From: a bacterium
GTDB lineage: Bacteria; Desulfobacterota; DSWW01
Length of the DNA: 34,021 nt
Direction of reading: 5' to 3'
Assembly (NCBI GenBank): GCA_015486285.1
Contig: WFRX01000175.1
Span: 1-34,021 of the forward strand
The translations under genes and the position numbers were made by a program. This document shows, one piece after another, positions 8,083 to 16,254 of this stretch. The notes below the pieces were generated by a model. The model saw only the letters and a list, made by a program, of their open reading frames with translations, did not search any database and had not been told where the DNA came from. The first letter of the stretch is position 1; every line of letters starts with the position of its first letter.

Positions 8083-8463
8083 ATGCAGGAGCGCGAACTG
8101 GAAGAGATCGCCCGGGCCTATCTCGATGCCTTTGAAAAGAGGGATTTCAAGGCCTGCATCGACCTTTACATGCCCGATTCGGTCATTCACTTCGGACCGG
8201 GGACCTACGCCGGCATGAAGAACATCGAGGAGTGGCATCGGGAACGCTTCGACGCGGACCTGCGGCTGACGAGTCTCGATGCAACCCGGGTAGAGGGGAG
8301 CACGGTTTCCGCAAGGGTGGTCGCCGTTTCGGACAAGATCAAGGCATGGGGCCTGGACAGCATCCAGGCGATCCTGTCCCTGGTGTTCGAGGGGAAGAAG
8401 ATCAAAGAGGCCCGGTTCGACATGCTCGACAGCAACCCCCTGGAAACCTGGTCGGACCAATAG
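8083..8463 (+). CDS. SnoaL/NTF2-like small protein
   Basis: This 126-residue protein has the length and pattern of the SnoaL-like (NTF2 fold) group. An N-terminal helix (EEIARAYLDAFEKRD) is followed by a short helix with YMPDSVIHFGPG and then alternating beta strands ending in FDMLDSNP. I chose the ATG at 8083, preceded by AAGGGA; the longer frame from 7933 runs through the upstream sulfatase-family gene. Members of this fold act as cyclases, isomerases or hydrolases, or simply bind ligands, and are frequent in biosynthetic clusters. The fold assignment rests on pattern only and no catalytic residue can be assigned. Confidence 0.75.
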   Translation: MQERELEEIARAYLDAFEKRDFKACIDLYMPDSVIHFGPGTYAGMKNIEEWHRERFDADLRLTSLDATRVEGSTVSARVVAVSDKIKAWGLDSIQAILSLVFEGKKIKEARFDMLDSNPLETWSDQ

Positions 8464-8514
8464 CCCCGGCCAGCCGGCACGCTGCAGAAGCCCACGCCCG
8501 ATAGGGAAGCACCC

Positions 8515-9990
8515 ATGCCTGCGAACTCTCCCCTGCCGACCCGAGTCCTTCTGCTATACGGTGTGGGAGATGTGGCCAACGCCGTCAAGATGGTCCTGTT
8601 CGGCCTTTTCACGCTCTATTTCTACACCACGGTAATGGGACTGTCCGCCCGCTGGGTGGGCATCGCCTCCGCAGTGGGCCTGATCTGGGACGCCCTGATC
8701 GACCCGTATATCGGCTACTATTCGGACCGGCTTCCGGCCGGGGGCTGGGGGCGAAGGCATCCGCTGATATTCATCGGCGCAATCAGTATGGGTGTCTTTT
8801 TCTATGCCTTCTTCGCCCCGCCCAGGGGGCTCTCTCCCGTCCTCCTGTTTTCGTGGCTCTTGCTCACAAGTGTTGCCGTCCGTACAACAACCTCCCTCTA
8901 CGGGGTCCCTTACTATGCGTTCGGAGCGGAGTTGAGCAAGGACTATTACGAACGAACGCGGATCACCGGAATACGCAGCGCCTGGGCTCTGATCGGGACC
9001 CTGTGTGCCGCCACCCTGCCGTTTCTCCTCTTCTTTCCCAATGCCCGGAACGGCGTCGACCCGAAATTCCGCTACGAAGCTTACCCCCTCATGGGCCTTA
9101 CGTTCGGGTGCGTCATGACCTTTGCGGGACTCACCAGCTGGATCGGGACCTTTTCGCGAAGACACACGGGACAGGAACGAATCGATGCGAGCCGGATACA
9201 CGGCCCTTCGCTGTTCTTCAAAGACATGCGCCTCGCCTTTCAAAACCGATCCTTCCGGGCCCTCTTCGCAAGCTTCTCGCTCTTCTTCCTCGGCGTCGTT
9301 CTGAACGGAGTGCTGTCCATCCATTTCCTGACCTACTATGTCCGAATCGACTCGAGCCGGGCCCTCAGCGCCTTCCAGCTCGCCTTTTACATCGGCGCCC
9401 TCGCAGGCGTGCTGTTCTGGACCCCCCTGTCCAAGAAGGTTGAAAAAAAACAGCTCTATACGGGTTCGACGGTCCTGACCGCCGCGGCCCTCAGCGGCGC
9501 CTACTTTCTGTTCGGCGAAGGACATCTTTTCGGGGTGGGCAACATCGTACCTCTCGCCGTGGGCCATGGACTGGCCGGGTTCTTCGCGAGTATCCTGTGG
9601 ATTCTCCCCACATCGATGATCGCCGATGTCACCGACGAGGACGCATGGGGATCGGGTGAGCGGAGGGAAGGAGTCTTTTTCGGAATCTTCTTTTTCGGGC
9701 AACAGATCGCGGCAGGACTCTCCCTCTTCCTGGCGGGCGTCCTGGCGGAGGACTTTGCGGGGCTCGTTCCGGGCCGGGCATTCCAGACGGCGGCAACCAT
9801 CGATCGACTGGCTATGCTCTACAGCCTTCTGCCGGCCCTACTCCTGCTCATTGCGGCCCTGATCATTCTCCGCTATTCTTTGACCAAAGAACGCGTCGAG
9901 GCCTTTCAAGGGAATCGTTCCCCAGGGCCGGGAACCACCGCCTTTGAAGAGGAATCAAAATCACGGCAACAGGGAAGGAACACACCATGA
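8515..9990 (+). CDS. GPH-family (MelB-like) sugar:cation symporter
   Basis: This 491-residue integral membrane protein has about 12 hydrophobic segments. It carries the glycoside-pentoside-hexuronide signature after the second helix, DPYIGYYSDRLPAGGWGRRHP, which corresponds to the D-P-x-x-G-x-x-x-D-R block followed by W-G-R-R/K-P. A central loop with EKKQLY and the conserved SMIADVTDED region match the MelB-type second half. The last 25 residues are hydrophilic. Family members import glycosides with Na+ or H+, although some relatives move lipids. The next gene overlaps it by the 4-nt ATGA, so they are probably co-translated. In this cluster it may move a sugar precursor or a glycosylated product. 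Confidence 0.88.
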   Translation: MPANSPLPTRVLLLYGVGDVANAVKMVLFGLFTLYFYTTVMGLSARWVGIASAVGLIWDALIDPYIGYYSDRLPAGGWGRRHPLIFIGAISMGVFFYAFFAPPRGLSPVLLFSWLLLTSVAVRTTTSLYGVPYYAFGAELSKDYYERTRITGIRSAWALIGTLCAATLPFLLFFPNARNGVDPKFRYEAYPLMGLTFGCVMTFAGLTSWIGTFSRRHTGQERIDASRIHGPSLFFKDMRLAFQNRSFRALFASFSLFFLGVVLNGVLSIHFLTYYVRIDSSRALSAFQLAFYIGALAGVLFWTPLSKKVEKKQLYTGSTVLTAAALSGAYFLFGEGHLFGVGNIVPLAVGHGLAGFFASILWILPTSMIADVTDEDAWGSGERREGVFFGIFFFGQQIAAGLSLFLAGVLAEDFAGLVPGRAFQTAATIDRLAMLYSLLPALLLLIAALIILRYSLTKERVEAFQGNRSPGPGTTAFEEESKSRQQGRNTP

Positions 9991-11267
9991 AGCAAGACAT
10001 TAGCAGATCCACCCGGCCCTCCACCGCAGGAAACAACCGCAGAACAAAGATATGCGCGATCGTCGGCCTGTCGGTCTGCCTGCTTGCACTCCTCTTCGCG
10101 GGTCCGGCCTCCTCTCAGCCGTCGCCCCCGCTGCAACCTCCCCTCGGCCCGGGCGGATACGATTACCCCCACCAGGGGGTGACCACGCTGGGGCCCTACT
10201 ATCACCCCTGGCACCCGGATCAGGAGAATTACAAATACTACATTTTCGAGCCGGCGGATCCGAAACCGGAATTCGCTCCGGTGGTCCTGTTTATTCACGG
10301 TTACGCGGCTCTCCAGCCTCCCGCCTATTCCGCCTGGCTTGGACACATGGTACGCAAGGGATACACCGTGGTCTGGGTGAATTATGACACGGGGCTCACC
10401 GCACCCTGGGGGTATGCCAATTATGTGGAGGCCACCTGGACCGATGCGTTGAAGCGGCTGGATACCCACTGGTGGGAATCCCACGTACTGCCTGAGAAGG
10501 ACGAAAACTGGGAAATCAAGACGGCTATCGTGGGTCATTCCGCAGGCGCTTACCTGGCAGCCGTCATCGCGGCCCGCGCGACCGACCCGAACCGCGGCAT
10601 CCCGATTCCTTATGCCCTGGTCTGCATCGAGCCCGGTGGACTGGGACTGATCCCCAAGGAGGATTTCTCCCGCATCGACCCTTCCACGAAATTCGTCGTG
10701 CTGGCGAGCGACGAGGACGAAATCGTGTGCAAGTCAACGGCCCAGTATCTCTGGAAGAATACGCCGCAAATCGCGGATCAGGACAAGGATTTCCTCTTTT
10801 ACCGGTCCGACCGTCATGGAGAGCCGGAACAGATCGCCAACCACTTCTTCCCCAACTCGAGCGGGTACAACGATACGGCCGCGGTGGACGCCCGCGACTT
10901 CTACATCACCTACAAGCTTTCGGTAGGGCTTCTGAACTGTGCGTTCTACGGCGTTCATTGCGACTACGCGCTGGGACAGGGAAGCCCGGAACAGGTCGAT
11001 ATGGGGGTCTGGAGCGACGGTCGGCCCAACCTGCCCCTTCAGTGGATTGAAGATCCGGACGGGCTCGAAACCCAGTGTATCGACAAATTCGAGGACAGGC
11101 CTCCCTGGGGCGCAGCCGAGGCCCAAGCCGCGGATCGGTTCGGTACGGCCGCTGCTCGCAGAGGGGCTTCGATCGGTTGGCTCCTGCCCTTGGCCATATT
11201 CCTCCTTTTCGGGTTCTTCCTTTTTATGAGGAGAGGGGGACGGCCTTTTCCCGGCAGGAGGGAATAG
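9987..11267 (+). CDS. membrane-anchored alpha/beta hydrolase (esterase-like) with C-terminal transmembrane segment
   Basis: This 426-residue protein has a hydrophobic export segment at about 22-40 followed by a Pro-rich stretch. Its alpha/beta hydrolase domain has LFIHGYAA near 101-108, the nucleophile elbow GHSAG with Ser185, an acid candidate at Asp242 or Asp244, and His277 or His286. A second hydrophobic segment (about 397-415, LLPLAIFLLFGFFLFM) is followed by a basic RR/R tail, the usual stop-transfer arrangement. The catalytic domain should therefore face the periplasm while tethered to the inner membrane. The fold resembles PET-hydrolase/chlorophyllase-like esterases. It overlaps the symporter gene by ATGA. 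The substrate is unknown, but it could hydrolyse an exported or imported acyl glycoside. Confidence 0.85.
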   Translation: MKQDISRSTRPSTAGNNRRTKICAIVGLSVCLLALLFAGPASSQPSPPLQPPLGPGGYDYPHQGVTTLGPYYHPWHPDQENYKYYIFEPADPKPEFAPVVLFIHGYAALQPPAYSAWLGHMVRKGYTVVWVNYDTGLTAPWGYANYVEATWTDALKRLDTHWWESHVLPEKDENWEIKTAIVGHSAGAYLAAVIAARATDPNRGIPIPYALVCIEPGGLGLIPKEDFSRIDPSTKFVVLASDEDEIVCKSTAQYLWKNTPQIADQDKDFLFYRSDRHGEPEQIANHFFPNSSGYNDTAAVDARDFYITYKLSVGLLNCAFYGVHCDYALGQGSPEQVDMGVWSDGRPNLPLQWIEDPDGLETQCIDKFEDRPPWGAAEAQAADRFGTAAARRGASIGWLLPLAIFLLFGFFLFMRRGGRPFPGRRE

Positions 11268-11324
11268 GGGCGTGACGCATTTCTTGGAAAACGGATTCAA
11301 GATCAAGCACAGAAGGAGTTCCAG

Positions 11325-12560
11325 ATGATGAGGCGGAATGTCTCCCTGCTGTTCCCAGGCTCGGATCATGCCATGAAAAAGATCAAGGCGGCGGACCTGC
11401 ATCGATGGCGGAAGGTTCGGATCGTGCTCCTTCTCTGCGCGGTCATTTTCTCCCCCCCCCTCGTGGGGAACGTCTTCCCGGACGATTTCAGGGTGACGGC
11501 GTTTCGCATCATCTCCAAGAACGGAGGCAGGGTCGACTGGGATCCCTCCGGCAGCAACCGCATCGCTTATGACAAGAAGAATGAGGACGGATACTACGAC
11601 GTCTACACGATGCTCCCCGACGGCAGCGGTCGGATCAGCCTGACGGACGGCAAACCGGGGATCTGGCAACGCCAGAACGGAAACCCCTGCTGGCACCCAT
11701 CCGGCAAGTACCTGGTCTTCCAGTCCGAACATCCAAAGCACCTCGCGGTGAGGGACAAGTGGCCATCCAACCCCGGCGTAGGGGTGTACAACGAATTGTG
11801 GGCGACCACTCCTTCCGGCGATCGGTTTTGGCAGCTGACCCATCACGAGGTAAAAATGCGCCTCTTCGACGGCAAAAAGGCTGTCGGTGTTCTCAACCCC
11901 CATTTTTCCCACGACGGCTCAAAACTGATCTGGACAGAGAGGATGGGCAAAGGCGGCAAGTGGGGCAGATGGCGGATCCGCATGGCGGAATTCCGGATCG
12001 ATCCGGAGCAGGGCCCGACCCTTCACTCCCTGAGGTCCGTGTTCACGCCCACCGAGAATATGGGAAACTACGTCACCTGTACGGGGATGACCCCTGATGG
12101 AAAATTCCTCCTGCTGGCGGGCAACCTGGGGGGACCGGGGCAGGACGAGTTCGGGATGGACCTGTATCTGTACAACCTCGCCGACCACACATTGAAAGAC
12201 CTGACAAAGGACTGGAAGGAATGGACAGAGGGGTCCGCCATCTCGCCGGACGGAAAGAAGATCATCTACATGTCGAACAAAGGCTCCCCCATGGATTTCC
12301 GCGATAAGCACTGGTACTGGCAGAAACGAACCCGCGAGTACTGGATCATGAACCTCGACGGTTCCGGAAAACGGCAGGTCACGCACTTGAATACGCCGGG
12401 GTTCCCGGATTCTCAGCATCGCCCCTTCATCGTGGCCGACTGTTCCTGGAGCCCGGACGGAAAACGCCTCGTCTCCACGGCCGGGGAGGACATGGGGCCG
12501 GCGGACAAGGCCGAGATTCACCTGCGGGTCGGCCTCTTCACGTTCAACCGGGCGCCCTGA
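11325..12560 (+). CDS. secreted TolB/WD40-like beta-propeller protein
   Basis: This 411-residue protein starts at the first of two adjacent ATGs, 6 nt behind AAGGAG. A basic N-terminus and a hydrophobic stretch at about 32-47 suggest export. The rest contains repeated PD40-type blades: VDWDPSGSNRIAYD, CWHPSGKYLVFQS, PHFSHDGSKLIWTE, GMTPDGKFLLLA, AISPDGKKIIYMS and CSWSPDGKRLVS. That makes at least six blades of a TolB-like propeller. Such proteins mostly bind partners or ligands rather than catalyse. It follows the anchored hydrolase by 57 nt, and its end is convergent with an MFS gene on the other strand. Confidence 0.85.
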   Translation: MMRRNVSLLFPGSDHAMKKIKAADLHRWRKVRIVLLLCAVIFSPPLVGNVFPDDFRVTAFRIISKNGGRVDWDPSGSNRIAYDKKNEDGYYDVYTMLPDGSGRISLTDGKPGIWQRQNGNPCWHPSGKYLVFQSEHPKHLAVRDKWPSNPGVGVYNELWATTPSGDRFWQLTHHEVKMRLFDGKKAVGVLNPHFSHDGSKLIWTERMGKGGKWGRWRIRMAEFRIDPEQGPTLHSLRSVFTPTENMGNYVTCTGMTPDGKFLLLAGNLGGPGQDEFGMDLYLYNLADHTLKDLTKDWKEWTEGSAISPDGKKIIYMSNKGSPMDFRDKHWYWQKRTREYWIMNLDGSGKRQVTHLNTPGFPDSQHRPFIVADCSWSPDGKRLVSTAGEDMGPADKAEIHLRVGLFTFNRAP

Positions 12561-12599
12561 GGGCCGCCGTCGTTCCGCCCGCCCGGAAGCCGGGGCCGC

Positions 12600-13799
12600 C
12601 TACGGGAGGGGGAGAGGCATCCAGCGCAACACATGATTCATCCAGCCGCCGGCCAGGGCCAGCGCCGCCAGGCAGGCCCCGATCCAGGGAAGTCCATGCG
12701 GGTACAGGCAGCCGCTGACCGTGGCCCCCAGAAACGATCCCAGGAAAAGAGACATACTGTACCACCCCATGACAGATCCGAAGAGGGACGAATCATAGGC
12801 ACTGGACAGGGAGGAGGGCAGGGACGGCGCGAGCAGCACGTATCCCGAAACAAAAAGCGCCAGGGAGAGAACCAGCCGCGGAAAGGTCGGCTGAGCCAAC
12901 AGGAGGAGGGAGCAGAGGCACTCCAGGATGAATCCGAGCTGGATCACTGTGCGTACGCCTCCCTTGTCCGCCCACCGCATGGCCGGGATCATCACGAGTA
13001 CACTGCCGCCCATAATGGGCGTAATAATCTTCCAGAAGGTCTCGGGCTCGATGAACCCTTTCAGTTCGTAAGGAACGGCGAAGAAGAGGGATGTCATGAA
13101 ATAATTCATGAACAGGCCCATCCCGCAGTGCAGGAGGAGATAGGGCATCCTCACGATCTCCTGGAATCCAGGCAGAGAGATCGAGGCCCCTGCCTCCGGT
13201 CGTGAGCGGTCGGGCAACCTTTCGGGCAGGAACCCGTAAAGGACACCCACGGAGACAAGGCCGAGCGCCGCGCAGCCGAAGAACACGTACGAAAGGGAAA
13301 AGAGGCTGTACAGGATCGGGCCGAAGAAGAAACCGATGAAAGCGGCCACGGAGGCGGCCACGGTGACCAGGCCGAAGGAGCGGTTCCTTCGTTCTCCGGG
13401 AATGCGGTCCGATATCCAAGCAAAACATACGGAGGCGATGGCGCCGGAGCCCATCAGGGCCCTTCCCGCGACGAGAAGGAAGATATGGTGGGCCAACCCT
13501 GCCAGGAGATTTCCCGCACAGAAAAGCAGGAGCCCCACAGCGACTACCCTGCGCCGGCCGATCCGATCACTCATGCGCCCGAAAGGAATCTGGAAAAGGG
13601 CCTGGGTCAGGCCGTAGACCCCGATGGCCAATCCCGCCAGCGCCGGTGTCGAACCTTCCAGGGTGTCCGCAAACACGGCCAGAACAGGGACGACGAGGAT
13701 CAGGCCGAGGTTCCGAAGGGCCAGGACGAGGCTGATGATCAGGAGAAAAAGAAACTCCTCTCTTCGGGGAGCCGCCCCTCTTCCTTGTAATGAGCCCAT
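12600..13799 (-). CDS. MFS transporter (multidrug/efflux-like)
   Basis: This 399-residue protein on the - strand has about 12 membrane segments and a clear major-facilitator signature between helices 2 and 3 (GRMSDRIGRRRVV). The FVVG-like PxxG pattern of drug:H+ antiporters is represented by VPVLAVFAD and the following SxxxxGxAIG segment. I chose the ATG at 13799. An in-frame double ATG at 13862-13865 would add a basic 22-residue leader; neither start has a strong ribosome-binding site. It is the only - strand gene among the cluster genes. It ends 39 nt from the convergent propeller gene and starts divergently from the BACON lipoprotein. A role in exporting the cluster product is possible but unproven. 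Confidence 0.85.
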   Translation of the reverse strand: MGSLQGRGAAPRREEFLFLLIISLVLALRNLGLILVVPVLAVFADTLEGSTPALAGLAIGVYGLTQALFQIPFGRMSDRIGRRRVVAVGLLLFCAGNLLAGLAHHIFLLVAGRALMGSGAIASVCFAWISDRIPGERRNRSFGLVTVAASVAAFIGFFFGPILYSLFSLSYVFFGCAALGLVSVGVLYGFLPERLPDRSRPEAGASISLPGFQEIVRMPYLLLHCGMGLFMNYFMTSLFFAVPYELKGFIEPETFWKIITPIMGGSVLVMIPAMRWADKGGVRTVIQLGFILECLCSLLLLAQPTFPRLVLSLALFVSGYVLLAPSLPSSLSSAYDSSLFGSVMGWYSMSLFLGSFLGATVSGCLYPHGLPWIGACLAALALAGGWMNHVLRWMPLPLP

Positions 13800-13867
13800 G
13801 CCGTCGCCGGCCCCCGTTTCAATAGGTCGTTTCGTCCGCGGGCTCCCTCCCCCGGCCCGCATCATCC

Positions 13868-13896
13868 TGGAAATTTCCCAAGTTGTCCTATATAAT
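13868..13896 (+). promoter_or_regulatory. candidate sigma-70 promoter in the divergent intergenic region
   Basis: An exact TATAAT at 13891-13896 sits in an AT-rich island, with a weak -35 (TGGAAA, 13868-13873) 17 bp upstream. It would start transcription near 13903, about 30 nt before the BACON lipoprotein gene. The reverse strand of the same island carries TATATA, which could serve the divergent MFS gene. Confidence 0.45.
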
Positions 13897-13931
13897 TGAA
13901 AATTCAGGCAAAAGAAAGCCTTTGAGGGAAC

Positions 13932-15038
13932 ATGAGAAGCCTCACATACTCAACAAGCACCCTGTCCACCCTGCGGAAGGGCACCTGCATGGGGATGGTC
14001 CTCTTTCTCATGGCCATCCCTGCGGGCTGCAAGGATTCGAGCCGGGAAGACGCGAAATCCATGCCGCCCACGCTCCGCGTGACCCCCTTTTCTCTTGATT
14101 TCGGCTCGGAGCAGGAAGTACAGACCCTCTCGGTGGACAACCCCGGTCAGGGCGTACTCGAGTGGGAGGCGTCGACCGACTCGTCCTGGCTCGCCATGGA
14201 GCCCGCCGCCGGGCAGACCGATTCCTCGGATACGATCCGCGTCCGTGTCGGGCGGGCGACCCTCACGGCAGGTATGCACGAGGGATCCCTCGATATCCGA
14301 TCGAACGGGGGGACGGAGAAGGTCCTTGTCACCGTGGTGGTTGTACCTTTGCTCCGCGTGGAACCGGAGACGCTGGACTTCGGGGAGGATCGAGACGAAA
14401 TCGTCTTTCACATCTCCAATGACGGAACCGGCCTCCTGGAATGGTCGCTTGAGCCTTCCGCGCAATGGCTCCGGGCGGTCCCCACGGAAGGAAAGGCGTC
14501 CGGGGAAGCAACGGCGGTGACAGCGTCGATCGACCGTGCGGCAACCGCGCCGGGAGAAAACAAGGCAAGCATCGAGGTGATCTCTTCAGGCGGCGACGCG
14601 ACGATCCCCGTCATTGCCCGGGAGCCGCCCGGAACGACCCTCTACCTTGGGCCGACGGGCGAACTCGGGGACGAGGCGTTTTCTCAGGAAGCGCAGTGGA
14701 GCAAAAGGATTGCCGAGCTTCCGGTCGAATGGACCTATTCATTCACAGAAGATACGGCGATCCGCCGCATGCGGACTCATTTTGCGATCTCCGCTCAAGA
14801 ACCTTCGGAAATCGCCGTGTCCGTTTCCCTGAAACGAGGCGCACGGGAAATCCTGTCCAGGGGGTACAACCGGACCGTTCATTCCATCTATCCCGTCCCC
14901 TCCGAGGATATCCTGGATTTTTCGGAGACCGGTGCAAGAGCGGGGGATCGGCTCATTCTGAAGATCGCATCCGAGAAAGATACCTGGCTTTTCATGGGAG
15001 GCGATCCGGACAAGAATTCCTATCTGGTCCTCGAGTGA
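13932..15038 (+). CDS. predicted lipoprotein with two BACON-type domains
   Basis: This 368-residue protein has an N-terminal hydrophobic segment ending in IPAGC, with Cys33 as the likely lipidated residue. Two related all-beta modules follow. Residues about 48-138 begin LRVTPFSLDFGSE and contain NPGQGVLEWEAS, WLAMEPAAG and GSLDIRSNGG. Residues about 140-229 begin LRVEPETLDFGED and contain NDGTGLLEWSLE and WLRAVPTEG. This is the BACON pattern (LxVxPxxLdFG, NxGxGxLxW, WLxxxPxxG, SNGG), associated with carbohydrate or mucin binding or with spacer roles. The last 135 residues are an unrecognised beta-rich domain. The gene begins a new transcription unit on the + strand after the divergent MFS gene. 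Confidence 0.82.
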   Translation: MRSLTYSTSTLSTLRKGTCMGMVLFLMAIPAGCKDSSREDAKSMPPTLRVTPFSLDFGSEQEVQTLSVDNPGQGVLEWEASTDSSWLAMEPAAGQTDSSDTIRVRVGRATLTAGMHEGSLDIRSNGGTEKVLVTVVVVPLLRVEPETLDFGEDRDEIVFHISNDGTGLLEWSLEPSAQWLRAVPTEGKASGEATAVTASIDRAATAPGENKASIEVISSGGDATIPVIAREPPGTTLYLGPTGELGDEAFSQEAQWSKRIAELPVEWTYSFTEDTAIRRMRTHFAISAQEPSEIAVSVSLKRGAREILSRGYNRTVHSIYPVPSEDILDFSETGARAGDRLILKIASEKDTWLFMGGDPDKNSYLVLE

Positions 15039-15071
15039 ATTTTCTATGTTTCGTCGGATATGGAGGCTCCC

Positions 15072-15908
15072 ATGCCGTATTGCCACGTGAACGGTCTGCG
15101 CATGCACTACCGGATCACCGGACAGGGGCCGCCCCTGGTTCTGATCATGGGCCTGGCCGGAGATCTTACCTGGTGGGAGCCTCTCTCCCGGGAGATGAAG
15201 GACGATTTTCAACTGCTGCTGTTCGACAACCGGGGAGCCGGGAGGACGGGCAAGCCGGAAGAGAAGTACACGATCCCCATGTTCGCTGCCGACACAGTGG
15301 GCCTGATGGAGGCCCTGGACATCCCGAGGGCGCATGTCTTCGGCGTTTCCATGGGCGGGATGATCGCCCAGGAGATCGCTCTCCGCTACCCGGAGAGGGT
15401 CGATCGTCTCGTACTCGGATGCACCCATGCCGGAGGCAAGGGGTTCGCCATGCCTTCCGCCGAGTCGGTTCAAGCGATGACCCTCACGCGAGGCAAATCC
15501 CTCGAGGAGATCGCTCGGCAAAACATGACGATCCTGTTCGGGCCGAGGTTTCAGCGGGAAAACCGGCCCTTCATCGAGACGATGATCGCGCGCTATGTGA
15601 ACGAGCCGCCCTCACGGAAGCCCTTCACCCAACAGTTCTGGGCTGCTCTCGGGCATGATTGCCATGACCGTCTGGAAAAAATCCGTCAACCGACCCTGAT
15701 TCTCACAGGGGATGCCGATGCCCTGGTCCCATCGGAGAACTCCGAGACCCTGCGGGCCCTCATTCCGGGATCCCGCCTGGTCCGCCTGCCGGATGCCGGT
15801 CATGTCTTCTTCATCGAGGACCCCAAAAAAACGGCAGGAATCGTGAAGGAATATCTTCTCGGAATAGAAGACTCTGCCTGTCAAGATTCGCGCCCCACAG
15901 CCGAATAG
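15072..15908 (+). CDS. alpha/beta hydrolase
   Basis: This 278-residue alpha/beta hydrolase has a complete apparent triad: Ser93 in GVSMGG, Asp216 in TGDADALV and His244 in DAGHVFF. The GLAGD oxyanion region and FDNRGAGRT segment match the group containing 3-oxoadipate enol-lactonase-like enzymes and various esterases. An ATG at 15060 would add four residues, but GGAGG at 15062-15066 lies just before the ATG at 15072, so I chose that start. There is no signal peptide. It sits 49 nt before the acyl carrier protein gene. A thioesterase or editing role on ACP-bound acyl chains is a reasonable guess, not shown by sequence. Confidence 0.88.
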   Translation: MPYCHVNGLRMHYRITGQGPPLVLIMGLAGDLTWWEPLSREMKDDFQLLLFDNRGAGRTGKPEEKYTIPMFAADTVGLMEALDIPRAHVFGVSMGGMIAQEIALRYPERVDRLVLGCTHAGGKGFAMPSAESVQAMTLTRGKSLEEIARQNMTILFGPRFQRENRPFIETMIARYVNEPPSRKPFTQQFWAALGHDCHDRLEKIRQPTLILTGDADALVPSENSETLRALIPGSRLVRLPDAGHVFFIEDPKKTAGIVKEYLLGIEDSACQDSRPTAE

Positions 15909-15957
15909 AACAACACAGCCAAAACACTTCAAACCAAGAACAGGAAGGCATGCCAGC

Positions 15958-16254
15958 ATGGAGCCGTCGGATAAAGACACATCCCAGAGGCCCTCCGAGG
16001 AGGAGATTCTCATCTATCTCAAAGAGATGGCCGAAGAGGAACTGGAACTCGAGAGAGAACAGATCGACAGGATCACCCTGGATACGCAGATCGTGGAAGG
16101 ACTCCAGCTCGATTCCGTCTCGCAAGTGGTATTGATCACAAACATCGAGGAAAAATACGGTTTCCTCTTCGATTTTGAAGACCGGGAAAGGATCCGGACC
16201 GTTCAAGATCTCGTGGAGCTGATCCTCGCCAGGGCCGGACAGGGAGAATCCTGA
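15958..16254 (+). CDS. acyl carrier protein
   Basis: This 98-residue acidic, helical protein carries the 4'-phosphopantetheine attachment motif as LQLDSVSQVVL, with Ser53 the modified residue. The usual G-x-DS-L appears here as Q-L-DS-V. Helices on either side (EEEILIYLKEMAEEE and RTVQDLVELILAR) match the ACP fold. It has about 15-20 more residues at the N-terminus than a typical stand-alone ACP. Its TGA overlaps the ATG of the fatty acyl-AMP ligase gene by one base, so the two are almost certainly made together and should form a loading pair. The window contains no phosphopantetheinyl transferase. Confidence 0.9.
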   Translation: MEPSDKDTSQRPSEEEILIYLKEMAEEELELEREQIDRITLDTQIVEGLQLDSVSQVVLITNIEEKYGFLFDFEDRERIRTVQDLVELILARAGQGES

